Of a DNA stretch of 64,000 nucleotides, positions 33,827-42,634 are shown in pieces. Location: positions 124,001-188,000 of the forward strand of contig NZ_FNKG01000004.1 in assembly GCF_900101675.1 (NCBI RefSeq). The letters are read 5' to 3'. Positions within the stretch are counted from its first letter, which is position 1. The number at the start of each line of letters is the position of its first letter. The position numbers and the translations under genes were made by a program. The notes under the pieces were generated by a model. It did not search any database, was not told where the DNA came from, and worked only from the letters and a program-made list of their open reading frames with translations. The DNA comes from Curtobacterium sp. UNCCL20. Its GTDB lineage: Bacteria; Actinomycetota; Actinomycetes; Actinomycetales; Microbacteriaceae.

Positions 33827-35044
33827 TCAGGCGGTGGGTGGCCGCTCACCCCGCCGCGTCGCGACGACCTGCACCACCACGGCCGCCGCCATCAGCACCG
33901 CCATCACCAGGCCCATCGCCACCGCGGTCCCCCCGAGCGCCCCGGCCAGCGGCGTCCCGAGCCCGCCGAGGCCGAACGTCAACCCGCCCTGCAGCGCCGC
34001 GGCCGTCCCCGGGTGCGCCGACCCGACGTGCTGCGTCCGCGTCATGGCCGCCGGCAGCACGAACCCCCACGCCGCGGTGACGACGGCGAGCGAGCACCAG
34101 ACCGGCACCGCCCCGAGCCCGAGCAGCGCCGATCCGAGGACGCCGATCGCGCCGAGCGTCCCGAGCGCGAGCCCGAACGAGAGCAGCGCGTCCTCGGAGA
34201 ACCGCCCCACGACGCGGCGGAACACGAGGGTCGTCACGATCATCATCGAGGCGTTCGTGGCGAACACGAGCGTGTACAGGCCCTCGGAGAACCCGAACTC
34301 GGACTGGAACACGAACGAGCTCGTCGCGATGTAGGCGAAGAACCCGATCGTCGAGAGCACCCCGGTCAGCACGTACAGCCGGAAGCGCGGGATCGCCATG
34401 AGCTGCCGGATGCGCTGCCAGTTCGCGCCGAAGCCCACACCGCCGCGGGACGCCGCCGGCAGGGTCTCGTGGAACCGCACGACGACGGCGGCGAAGAACA
34501 CCGCGCCGAGGACGGCGAGCACGACGAACATGATCCGCCAGGTGCCGACCGTCAGGACCGCTCCCCCGGCCAGCGGCGCGACCACGGGACCGATCGCGTT
34601 GATCGCGGCGAGGGTGCCGAACACCTTCGCCATCCGCGGTCCGTCGGTCACGTCGGACACCATGGCCCGTCCGGCGACGGCTCCGGCGGCACCGGCGAGC
34701 CCCTGGAACACCCGGGCGACGACGAGCGTCACGACGTCGGGCGCGAGCGCGCAGCCCACCGACGCCAGCGCGAACACCGCCGTCCCGACGAGCATGAGCG
34801 GACGCCGCCCGATGCCGTCGCTCACGGGCCCGGCGAGCAGCTGCCCGACCGCGAACGCGACGAGGAACGCCGTCAGCGACAGCTGGACCGCGCCGGGTGT
34901 CGTCCCGAGGTCGCGCGCGATCGCGGGCAACGCGGGGATGTACATGTCGGTCGCGAACGGCGAGACCCCGACGATCAGCGCGAGCGGCACGATCGGCGGC
35001 AGGGTCGTCCGGATGGTCGGGTTCCGCGTGCGCTCCGTCGTCAC
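33827..35044 (-). CDS. MFS exporter, Bcr/CflA subfamily
   Basis: A 405-residue drug-resistance-type carrier with twelve predicted membrane segments. It shows FATDMYIPALPAIARDLGT in the first segment, QLLAGPVSDGIGRRPLML (the family loop 2-3 motif) and AGAAGAVAGRAMVSDV in the antiporter region. Bcr/CflA members export compounds such as bicyclomycin, chloramphenicol or sulfonamides; the substrate here is unknown. The GTG start has TATCGT (35052-35057 on this strand) 7 nt upstream, again suggesting leaderless expression. Confidence 0.88.
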   Translation of the reverse strand: MTTERTRNPTIRTTLPPIVPLALIVGVSPFATDMYIPALPAIARDLGTTPGAVQLSLTAFLVAFAVGQLLAGPVSDGIGRRPLMLVGTAVFALASVGCALAPDVVTLVVARVFQGLAGAAGAVAGRAMVSDVTDGPRMAKVFGTLAAINAIGPVVAPLAGGAVLTVGTWRIMFVVLAVLGAVFFAAVVVRFHETLPAASRGGVGFGANWQRIRQLMAIPRFRLYVLTGVLSTIGFFAYIATSSFVFQSEFGFSEGLYTLVFATNASMMIVTTLVFRRVVGRFSEDALLSFGLALGTLGAIGVLGSALLGLGAVPVWCSLAVVTAAWGFVLPAAMTRTQHVGSAHPGTAAALQGGLTFGLGGLGTPLAGALGGTAVAMGLVMAVLMAAAVVVQVVATRRGERPPTA

Positions 35045-35107
35045 CCGCGCGACGATACGCGCCCACGAATCGATTCGACAAGCGTCCGACGCGACCAGGA
35101 CACCGGA

Positions 35108-35143
35108 CTGGAGGCGCGTGGCGGCCCCGCCACGCGCCTCCAG
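35108..35143. terminator. CTGGAGGCGCG hairpin
   Basis: CTGGAGGCGCGTGGCGG and its exact complement are separated by CC, a 17-bp near-perfect palindrome. It lies between the Bcr/CflA gene and ppc, both on the minus strand, and is a member of the repeated hairpin family. Confidence 0.7.
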
Positions 35144-35177
35144 GCCGCCGACCGGTCGCGTCCGGGACGCAACGCAC

Positions 35178-35215
35178 GACGGGCGTGGTGCGGCACTGCC
35201 GCGACCACGCCCGTC
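35178..35215 (-). terminator. Terminator of ppc
   Basis: GACGGGCGTGGT pairs with ACCACGCCCGTC around a 14-nt loop that itself holds GCGGCA/TGCCGC. It begins 17 nt after the ppc stop when read on the minus strand. Confidence 0.75.
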
Positions 35216-35231
35216 TCCGTGCGCTGCCGGA

Positions 35232-37886
35232 TCAGCCGGTGTTCTGCAGACCGGCGGCGATCCCGTTCACGGTGAGGAGGAGCAGGCGGTGGTCGCCGTC
35301 CGTCGGGTCCGTGCTGCCCGTGGTCCGGATGGCCCGGAGCGCGCGGAGCTGCAGGTGCGACAGGGCGTCGACGTAGGGGCTGCGGAGGCGGACGGCGCGG
35401 GCGAGCACCGGCCGGTCCTCGAGCACGTCGCTGCCGCCGGAGATGCGGAGCACCCACTCACGGGTGCGGATCATCTCGTCGAGCACCTTCGCGGCGAGGT
35501 CGTCGCGGTCGGCGAGCTCGAGGTACCGGCGCGCGATCTGCTCGTCGGTCTTCGCCAGCGACATCTCGACGTTCTTGAGCATCGCGCCGAACAGCGGCCA
35601 CTCTACGGAGGCGGTGCGGAGGAGTTCCACGTCACCCACGGCCTCGAGCGCCGACCCGAGCCCGTACCAACCGGCGAGGTTGATGCGTGCCTGGGTCCAC
35701 GAGAACACCCACGGGATCGCCCGGAGGTCCTCCAGCGACTCCACCGAGAGCCCGCGGCGGGCCGGACGGGAACCGAGCGGCAGGAGACCGATCTCCTCCA
35801 TCGGCGTGACCCGGGCGAACCACGGCGCGAACCCGTCGGCCTTCACGAGGTCGTAGAACGCCTGCCGCGACTCGTCGTCGAGGCGCTGCGCGAGCTCGGC
35901 GAACCGTCCGGCGGCGACGGCGGTGCGCTCCTCGTTCGACGGCGACGACGCGAACAGCGTGGCCGAGGCCATCTGCTCGAGGTGTCGCGCGGCGATGTCC
36001 TTGTCGCCGTACTGGGCGAAGATGACCTCGCCCTGCTCGGTGAGCTTCAGCCGACCGTCGATCGACCCCGGCGGCTGCGCGAGCACGGCCTCGTTCGCCG
36101 GTCCGCCACCCCGGCCGAGCGAGCCGCCACGGCCGTGGAACAGCGTCAGCTCGACGTCGTTGTCCCTCGCCCAGTCGGCGATCCGCGCCTGGGCGTCGTA
36201 CAGGGCGAGGTTCGCCGACACCGGACCGACGTCCTTCGACGAGTCCGAGTAACCGAGCATGACCTCGAGCCGCCGCCCGGTCACCGCGAGGCGTCGCTGG
36301 AACGCCTCGGTCCGGACGGCCTCGTCGAGGATGTCGACGCTGGCGTGCAGGTCGGCGAAGGTCTCGAAGAGCGGGATCACGTCGAGCACCGGTGCGGCCT
36401 CGACGGACCCGAGGGCCGCGACCGCGAGCTCGTGCACGTTCGCCAGGTCCGCTGCGGACTGGGTGAACGACACGATGTAGCGGCTCGCCGCCCGGGTGCC
36501 GTAGCGGGACTGCAGCGAGGCGATCGTCCGGAAGACGGACAGCACCTCTTCCGTCATCTCGCTCAGCTCGCCGCCCGCGCGGATCTCGGCGAGGGCGTTG
36601 CGGTGCACCTGCGAGTGCTGCCGGACCTCGAGCTCCGCCAGGTGGAACCCGAAGGTCTCGACCTGCCAGACGAGGTTCTGCAGCTCGCCGTTCGCCGGAC
36701 GCGTGGCACCGGCGGCGACGAGCGACGCCTGGATGGTGCGGAGGTCGGACAGGAGCTCGTCCGGCCCGCCGTAGGCCAGCTCGGACTGACCCTGGCGCGT
36801 GGCGTCGATGCGTGCGGCGACGAACAGCAGGGCACGTCGGTGCGTCTCGTTCGGGGCGCGGACGCCGATGCGCTCGGCGATCCCCGGGTCGAGCGACTCC
36901 TGCGCGGCCACGAGCGCGGTGAGGCCGGCGTCGGCCGGGGTCTCGCTCGCGTCGAGCGTCAGGGTGCTGCCGATGCGGGTCGCGGCGCGGGCGAGCCCGA
37001 GGAGGACGTGCTCCGCCGCGATCTCGGCGGCCTGTCGGGTGACGTCCGCCGTCACGTGCGGGTTGCCGTCGCGGTCGCCGCCGATCCACGTGCCGAAGCG
37101 GACGAAGGCGGGCGCGGTGACCGGGGTGCGTCCGGCCTCGTCGCCCTGCAGCCGGTCGTCGAGCAGGCGGTACACCTGCGGCACGATCTCGAACAGGGTC
37201 TGGTCGAACACGCTCATCGCCGTGCGGACCTCGTCGAGCGGGGTCGGCCGGGTCGTGCGGAGCGGCGAGGTGCGGAGGAGGGTCGTGATCTCCTCGAGCA
37301 GCCGTCGCTCGTTCTCGGCCAGGGCGGTCGTGTTCGTGGTGCGGTCGCGCTCGTCGATGAGGTCCGTGATCCGGCGGACCGCCGTGGTCACCGCTCGGCG
37401 GCGGGCCTCGGTCGGGTGGGCGGTCAGGACCGGGTGGAAGCGGAGCTCGCGCAGCCGCTTGGCCGCCTCGTCGGCGCCGACCTGCTCGACGAGCGAGGCG
37501 TAGGTGGCCGGGAACGAGTCCCCCGCGACACCGCCGTCGTCGCCGCGGAAGCGCAGCACGCGGACGCGGTGGTGCTCCTCGGCGAGGTTCGTCAGGTGGA
37601 AGTACGTCGTGAACGCCTGTGCGACGGCCTCGGCACGCTCGGCCGACATCGCCGCCACGATCGCCTCGGCGCGCGCGGCACCCTCGGCCTCGCCGCCCTC
37701 GTACGCGTCGATGACCGCGGCCCGCAGGCTCTCGACGTCGTGCAGCAGGTCGTCGCCGCCGGTCTCACGCAGCACCCGCCCGAGCAGGTTGCCGAGGTAC
37801 CGCACGTCCGAGCGCAGGTCGCTGTCGACCGCGCCGCTGACGTCGTCCCGCGCGCGCCCGTGGCGCGTCGATCCGTCGATCGTCAT
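35232..37886 (-). CDS. ppc: Phosphoenolpyruvate carboxylase
   Basis: An 884-residue PEP carboxylase that makes oxaloacetate from PEP and bicarbonate to refill the TCA cycle. Signature segments are VLTAHPTEARRRAV (catalytic His), GYSDSSKDVG, FHGRGGSLGRGGGP, and the universal C-terminus ending QNTG. The ATG at 37886 (MTIDGSTRHGRARD) has AAAGGA upstream; the longer in-frame reading to 38366 runs antisense to the BCCT gene. A dedicated hairpin terminates it. Confidence 0.97.
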   Translation of the reverse strand: MTIDGSTRHGRARDDVSGAVDSDLRSDVRYLGNLLGRVLRETGGDDLLHDVESLRAAVIDAYEGGEAEGAARAEAIVAAMSAERAEAVAQAFTTYFHLTNLAEEHHRVRVLRFRGDDGGVAGDSFPATYASLVEQVGADEAAKRLRELRFHPVLTAHPTEARRRAVTTAVRRITDLIDERDRTTNTTALAENERRLLEEITTLLRTSPLRTTRPTPLDEVRTAMSVFDQTLFEIVPQVYRLLDDRLQGDEAGRTPVTAPAFVRFGTWIGGDRDGNPHVTADVTRQAAEIAAEHVLLGLARAATRIGSTLTLDASETPADAGLTALVAAQESLDPGIAERIGVRAPNETHRRALLFVAARIDATRQGQSELAYGGPDELLSDLRTIQASLVAAGATRPANGELQNLVWQVETFGFHLAELEVRQHSQVHRNALAEIRAGGELSEMTEEVLSVFRTIASLQSRYGTRAASRYIVSFTQSAADLANVHELAVAALGSVEAAPVLDVIPLFETFADLHASVDILDEAVRTEAFQRRLAVTGRRLEVMLGYSDSSKDVGPVSANLALYDAQARIADWARDNDVELTLFHGRGGSLGRGGGPANEAVLAQPPGSIDGRLKLTEQGEVIFAQYGDKDIAARHLEQMASATLFASSPSNEERTAVAAGRFAELAQRLDDESRQAFYDLVKADGFAPWFARVTPMEEIGLLPLGSRPARRGLSVESLEDLRAIPWVFSWTQARINLAGWYGLGSALEAVGDVELLRTASVEWPLFGAMLKNVEMSLAKTDEQIARRYLELADRDDLAAKVLDEMIRTREWVLRISGGSDVLEDRPVLARAVRLRSPYVDALSHLQLRALRAIRTTGSTDPTDGDHRLLLLTVNGIAAGLQNTG

Positions 37887-38070
37887 GTGGTCCTTTCCGG
37901 GTCGTCCGGGAGGCTCGTCCCGGGTCCCAGCAGCGTATCGGCCCGTCGAGACGGGTGACGACAACCGTCCGGACGGATCGGTGAGCGGTGTACCTCGCAC
38001 CCGGGCGGAGACCGGGCTGCGTTCGTAGACTCCCGGCAGGGGTGCGCAGCGCCCGTACGTGGAGGCAGCC

Positions 38071-39885
38071 ATGAGCGAGACCGACGGAGCGAACGCGGCC
38101 GAGGAAGCGAACGCGGCCGAGGGGCAGGACGCGGTGCGCGGGCCGAACGCGGCGGGCGGGCCGGACGCGCCCGACCCGGCCACCCGGCGGACCGGGGCCG
38201 ACGACGCGGGGCGGGTCGCGCCTCCCGGCCCGGACCGGACCGCACCGACGACCGCCGCCCCGCCCCCGGTGAAGCGGTGGGTCTTCTGGCCGGCAGCCGG
38301 CATCGTGTTGGCGTTCGTGGTCGTCGCACTCATCGCCCCCCGCAGGACCGAGGCCGTCTTCGCCACCGTGCAGGCCGCGATCGTGCGGGACTTCGGCTGG
38401 TACTACGTGATCGTCGCGGCGGGCTTCGTCGTGTTCGCGGTCTGGATCGGCTTCAGCCGCTTCGGCGACATCGTGCTCGGGCAGGACGACGAGAAGCCGG
38501 AGTTCTCGACGACGTCGTGGCTCGCGCTGCTGTTCGCCGCCGGCATGGGCATCGGACTCGTGTTCTACGGCGTCGCCGAACCCCTCAGCCACTTCGCCGC
38601 ACCGCGCCCGGGCGTCACGGGGAACCAGGACGAGCTCGCACAGCAGGCTCTGACGCAGACGTTCCTGCACTGGGGCCTGCACGCGTGGGCGATCTACGTC
38701 GTCGTCGGCCTCGCGCTCGCCTACGCCATCCACCGGCGGTCACGGCCGGTGTCGATCCGGTGGGCGCTCGAACCCCTGCTCGGTGGACGGGTGGTCGGCG
38801 GGTGGGGCAACCTCATCGACGTCCTCGCCCTGATCGGCACGCTGTTCGGCGTCGCGACGTCGCTCGGCCTCGGCGTGCTGCAGATCGGCTCGGGCCTCGA
38901 GTACACCGGCATCGCGGAGAACACCCGCGGGCTGCAGATCGGACTCATCGTCGTCGTCAGCCTCATCGCGATCGCGTCGCTCCTCAGCGGTGTCGGCAAG
39001 GGCATGAAGATCCTGTCCAACATCAACCTCGCGCTCGCTGCCCTGCTCCTCGTGTTCGTGCTGTTCGTCGGGCCGACACAGTTCCTCCTGGGCGAGTTCG
39101 TGCAGTCCATCGGCCAGTACGTGCAGGGGTTCGTCGGGCTCGCCTTCGACACCAGCGCCTTCGCGGGCAAGGCCGGCCAGGAGTGGCAGGGCGCCTGGAC
39201 GACGTTCTACTAGGGCTGGTGGATGTCCTGGGCACCGTTCGTCGGCATCTTCATCGCCCGGATCTCCCGCGGACGCACCGTCCGGCAGTTCGTGCTCGGC
39301 GTCCTGTTCGTGCCGACGCTCCTCACGTTCCTCTGGTTCGCGATCATGGGCGGCACCGCTTTGTACGACCAGCTGCACGGCAGCGGCGACCTGATCGGGC
39401 AGGGCGGCAGCGTCGCCGTCGAGCAGGTGCTGTTCCAGCTGCTCGGGAGCATGCCGGCCGGGTCCGTCCTCGTCATCGGGGCGATCATCCTGATCGGGGT
39501 GTTCTTCGTGACCTCGGCGGACTCGGGCGCGCTCGTGATGGGCATGATCGCGACCGGCGGCCAGCTCGAGCCGAAGAACTGGATCCGGGTCTTCTTCGCC
39601 GGGGTCACCGCCCTCGTCGCGGTGGCGCTGCTGCTCGCCGGAGGACTGAACGCGCTGAAGACGGCGGCGATCACGACCGCCCTGCCGTTCAGCATCGTGA
39701 TGGTGCTGATGTGCTGGTCGACGGTGATCGCCTTCACCCGGGAGCGGCGGGCGTACGCGCGGGCCGAGCGGCGGGCGCTCATGGCCGACCTGGCGGAGTT
39801 CTACCAGCAGGAGGTGGTGGACCCGGCGGAGCGGGCGCCCAGGACCGGGCCGATCCAGAAGCTGGCGCGGCGGATCCGGCGCTGA
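38071..39885 (+). pseudogene. BCCT-family betaine/choline/carnitine transporter broken by an in-frame TAG
   Basis: A 605-codon reading frame for a BCCT carrier (Na+ or H+-coupled uptake of glycine betaine, choline or similar osmolytes) is interrupted at codon 381 by TAG (39211-39213). The upstream part encodes a low-complexity N-terminal tail with NAAEEANAAEG repeats and the first helices (AALFAAGMGIGLVFYGVAEPLSHF). The frame continues unchanged after the stop with GWWMSWAPFVGIFIARISRGRT, the highly conserved helix-8 segment, and ends ...QKLARRIRR. The stop replaces the Trp of FYWGWW, one of the aromatic residues around the substrate in BetP; a single G-to-A change of TGG at 39212 would create it. 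It could be a true nonsense mutation, readthrough or a sequencing error. Confidence 0.85.
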
Positions 39886-40072
39886 GCGCGCGCGCGGCGG
39901 GGCGCGGTGCGCGGGGCGGGGCGCGGCGCGGTGCGCGCGGCGGGGCGCACGGTGCCGCCTCCGTCACCCCGTGCCGGGTTGACGGCGCCGTGCGGCGCTG
40001 CGGCACCGCACCGGGCGCCGAACCCGTCACGGAGTTGCCGAACCCGCACGGTGCGCCGCGCGATCTCGGCGG

Positions 40073-40750
40073 TCAGCGAGCGGCGGGCCGTGCGACCTCG
40101 GCCGCCGGACCCCGCCGCGCGTCGAGCTGCGCGAGCAAGCCGTCGTCGAGCGCCCGGGCCAGTTCGACCTCGGCGATGACGCGCTCCCGCTCCTCGGCGG
40201 ACCACGGCGCGGCATCGAGTTGCGCCCGGTACGTGCTCTCGAACGCGGCCGGGTCGGCGACCTGGTCGAAGATGTAGAACAGGATGCCGTTCGTGTCGAA
40301 ACCGAACTGCTCGGCGAGCACCCGTCCGGTCAGTTCGCCGCCGGACAGGTCGCCGAGGTACCGCGTGTAGTGGTGCGCGACGAAGCCGCCCGGCCACGTG
40401 GCGGCGACCTCGTTGAGCCGTCGGACGTACGCCGTGGTCGCCGGCAGCGGGCACACCAGCTCCGACCAGTCCGGCCCGATCAGGTACTCGAGGTCGGCGC
40501 GGATCGCGGGCAGCCGGGTCAGCTGCGAGGTGACGAACGGGGCCACGACGGGATTGTCCGCCATCCGGTCGGCCGCCCGCTCAAGGGCGTCGTACACGAA
40601 CGAGTACTGCCCGAGCAGGTCGGCGTAGTCGGCGACGTCGCAGCCACCGGACCGCAGGTCGGCGATGAAGTCGTTCCCGGCCGGGGACCCGGCGGACCGG
40701 GCCGCGCGGCGTCGCAGCAGCTCCGAGAACGGGATGACGGTCGTGGTCAT
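40073..40750 (-). CDS. Heme oxygenase (biliverdin-producing type), proximal His not conserved
   Basis: A 225-residue heme-oxygenase-fold protein. The distal-helix signature AHHYTRYLGDLSGGELTGR (125-143) is intact. The family normally has the heme-ligating His eight residues before a conserved Phe in the first helix (His20 in HmuO of Corynebacterium diphtheriae). Here that Phe is Phe28 and position 20 is Ala; the only histidines in the protein are His126 and His127. Either another ligand is used or activity is altered. TAGCCT (40757-40762 on this strand) lies 6 nt before the ATG and is embedded in the DtxR/IdeR box, so expression should rise when iron is scarce. Confidence 0.85.
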   Translation of the reverse strand: MTTTVIPFSELLRRRAARSAGSPAGNDFIADLRSGGCDVADYADLLGQYSFVYDALERAADRMADNPVVAPFVTSQLTRLPAIRADLEYLIGPDWSELVCPLPATTAYVRRLNEVAATWPGGFVAHHYTRYLGDLSGGELTGRVLAEQFGFDTNGILFYIFDQVADPAAFESTYRAQLDAAPWSAEERERVIAEVELARALDDGLLAQLDARRGPAAEVARPAAR

Positions 40751-40768
40751 GAGGTAAGGCTAACCTCA
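40750..40768. promoter_or_regulatory. DtxR/IdeR iron box between heme oxygenase and SIP genes
   Basis: TGAGGTAAGGCTAACCTCA closely matches the 19-bp DtxR/IdeR consensus (TTAGGTTAGGCTAACCTAA). It covers the -10 box of the heme oxygenase gene (TAGCCT on the minus strand) and TAACCT (40761-40766), a possible -10 for the divergent gene starting at 40809. Iron-loaded repressor bound here would block both. Confidence 0.9.
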
Positions 40769-40808
40769 GTCAGGTGAACGTCAAGCACCCGAGAGGAAGC
40801 TCGCAGCG

Positions 40809-41654
40809 ATGAGCTCGAAACCCAAGCGCCCCCAGCACGTCTTCGTCGTCGACCGGTCGGAGCGCCTCTCCCCCCACATGGTCCGCGTCCACCTGGGCGG
40901 TCCCGCGTTCGACGGCTTCGTCGCAGCTGCCGACCCGGAGCGCCTCGACGCGACGGACAAGTACGTGAAGCTCCTCCTCGCGAAGCCGTCGCTCGGGCTG
41001 ACGCCGCCGTACGACCTCGAGGCGCTGCGCGAGACCCTCCCGAAGGACGACCGGCCCGCCCGCCGCACCTACACCGTGCGTTCGGTCGACCACACGGCGA
41101 AGACGATCGCGGTCGACTTCGTCGTGCACGGCGACGACGGCCTCGCCGGCCCGTGGGCAGCATCCGCGCAGCCCGGCGACCTCCTCGCACTCTCCGGCCC
41201 GGGCGGCGGCTACTCGCCGTCCACCGACCCGGCCGTCACGCACGTGCTGCTCGGTGACGACAGCTCACTCCCGGCGATCTCCGCCGCCCTGGAGGCCATG
41301 CCCGACTCCGCCACCGGCGTCGCCCTCGTCGAGGTGGCCGGCCCCGACGACGAACTGCCCGTCCGCCACCCGGCCGGGGTCGACCTGCGGTGGCTGCACC
41401 GCGACGCCGCCGGCGCCGAGCCGGGCACGCTCCTGCTGGAGACGGCCCGTCAGCTGCCCCGTGCCTCCCGGCCCGTCCAGGTCTTCGCGCACGGCGAGCG
41501 GACCGCGATGAAGGCGATCCGTCGGCTGCTGCAGGACGACTGGGGACTCGAGAAGTCGGACATGTCGCTGTCCGCGTACTGGGCGCTCGGCCGTGCCGAG
41601 GACCGGTTCCAGGAGGAGAAGCGCGAACCCATCGGCGTCATCTTCACCGAGTGA
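40809..41654 (+). CDS. Siderophore-interacting protein (ferric-siderophore reductase)
   Basis: A 281-residue FAD-binding reductase of the SIP/ViuB family, which releases iron from imported ferric siderophores or related chelates. The FAD domain shows RRTYTVRSVD (RxYTxR motif) and DFVVHGDDGLAGPWAASAQPGD, and the C-terminal NAD(P)H domain shows VFAHGERTAMKAIRRLLQDDWGL and YWALGRAEDRFQEEK. GAGAGGAAG precedes the ATG. It is divergent from the heme oxygenase gene with a shared iron box, linking siderophore and heme iron use. Confidence 0.93.
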   Translation: MSSKPKRPQHVFVVDRSERLSPHMVRVHLGGPAFDGFVAAADPERLDATDKYVKLLLAKPSLGLTPPYDLEALRETLPKDDRPARRTYTVRSVDHTAKTIAVDFVVHGDDGLAGPWAASAQPGDLLALSGPGGGYSPSTDPAVTHVLLGDDSSLPAISAALEAMPDSATGVALVEVAGPDDELPVRHPAGVDLRWLHRDAAGAEPGTLLLETARQLPRASRPVQVFAHGERTAMKAIRRLLQDDWGLEKSDMSLSAYWALGRAEDRFQEEKREPIGVIFTE

Positions 41655-41726
41655 CGCGCGCTCGGCGCGTTCCGTCCGGACCTGGAGGCACGTGGCACGT
41701 CAGTGGCTGCGGCTAGCGTTCCGGAC

Positions 41727-42296
41727 ATGGTCGCCTCCTCGTGCTGCGTGCCCGGTTGCGCAGCGGATGTCGCGTCGGCCGCGCCCGCGGGTGTGCCGCT
41801 CTGCGCCGGCCACGTGACGCTGGTGGCGGACGCCGCGGCGGAGCACCTCGGCGTCGAGGACGTCCTGCCGGGCCCGTGTCCGATGTGCGGGTCACGGATC
41901 GGCGTGCGCTTCCCCACCGGCATCGTCTGCGCGGTGTGCGAGTGGCGGTACGGCGAGGTCCCCGACGCCGACCTCGCTCCTCCGCGCGTCGACGTCGTCT
42001 ACTACCTGCGGATGCGCGACGACTTCGGCGACCGGATCAAGATCGGCACGACGACGAACCCGCGCCAGCGACTCGCGGCGATCCCGCAACAGGAGCTCCT
42101 CGGGTTCGAGCGGGGCGACCGGACGCTCGAGCGGCGGCGGCACGCGCAGTTCGCGGCGACGAGGTACGCGGGGACCGAGTGGTTCCGGGTGACGCCGGAG
42201 CTGCTCGAGCACGTGGGCGTCGTGGCCGCGGGTGTGAGCGACCCGTGGGAGCTGCACGCCCGGTGGCGGAGCGAGGCGCTGGCGCTGCGCGGCTGA
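41727..42296 (+). CDS. GIY-YIG/T5orf172-like protein with two N-terminal zinc-binding motifs
   Basis: A 189-residue protein. The N-terminal part has MVASSCCVPGCAADV...LCAGH and a separate ribbon CPMCGSRIG...CAVCEWRYG. The C-terminal domain reads VDVVYYLRMRDDFGDRIKIGTTTNPRQRLAAI, then ERRRHAQFAATRYAGTEWFRVTPELLEHV, matching the T5orf172/MUG113 branch of the GIY-YIG nuclease fold (Tyr, IKIGTT, Arg and a Glu helix). Such domains occur in phage and mobile-element proteins. TAGCGT (41714-41719) ends 7 nt before the ATG. It converges on a second nuclease gene, with two 76-bp repeats between. Confidence 0.82.
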   Translation: MVASSCCVPGCAADVASAAPAGVPLCAGHVTLVADAAAEHLGVEDVLPGPCPMCGSRIGVRFPTGIVCAVCEWRYGEVPDADLAPPRVDVVYYLRMRDDFGDRIKIGTTTNPRQRLAAIPQQELLGFERGDRTLERRRHAQFAATRYAGTEWFRVTPELLEHVGVVAAGVSDPWELHARWRSEALALRG

Positions 42297-42326
42297 CGCG
42301 GCGGGGCGCGGCCTGCGGCGGCCGGC

Positions 42327-42402
42327 GGACTTCGCGCAACGCAAGTCCTTCCGAACCACCGAAACCCGCGGTTCGGACGGACTTCGGCTGTGCGGTGCAC
42401 CG
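42327..42402. repeat. 76-bp direct repeat, copy A
   Basis: Begins GGACTTCGCGCAACGCAAGT and ends TGTGCGGTGCACCG. It contains two nested hairpins: GGACTT/AAGTCC and CCGAACC/GGTTCGG. Copy B at 42480 differs at four bases. Both lie in the 338-bp convergent gap between two nuclease-like genes, where I see no other gene. Confidence 0.92.
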
Positions 42403-42479
42403 TGGCGGCGGCTGGCGCGGCCTGCGGCGGCGGCGGGCGGCCGCGGCGGCGGGCTGCGGCCGGCGCGGCGGCGGGCGGC

Positions 42480-42555
42480 GGACTTCGCGCAACGCAAGTC
42501 CTTCCGAACCACCGAAACGCGCGGTTCGGACGTCCTTCGGTTGTGCGGTGCACCG
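42480..42555. repeat. 76-bp direct repeat, copy B
   Basis: Same organisation as copy A (42327-42402), 72 of 76 bases identical. The copies are separated by 77 bp of GCGGCGG-type simple sequence, giving a period of 153. Confidence 0.92.
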
Positions 42556-42634
42556 CGGCGCGCTGGCGGGCGGTGCACCGCGGCGCGCCGGCAGGGGGCG
42601 CACCGACGGACCGGGACGTCAGCGGCCGTCCGGG

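Noticed and set aside
39223..39885. Separate gene starting MSWAPFVGIFIA.
   Set aside because: It is in the same frame as the upstream BCCT part and begins within the conserved helix 8, so it is the second half of one broken gene.
42297..42634. Insertion sequence remnant bounded by the 76-bp repeats.
   Set aside because: No transposase fragment lies between the copies, and the repeats are direct, not terminal inverted.
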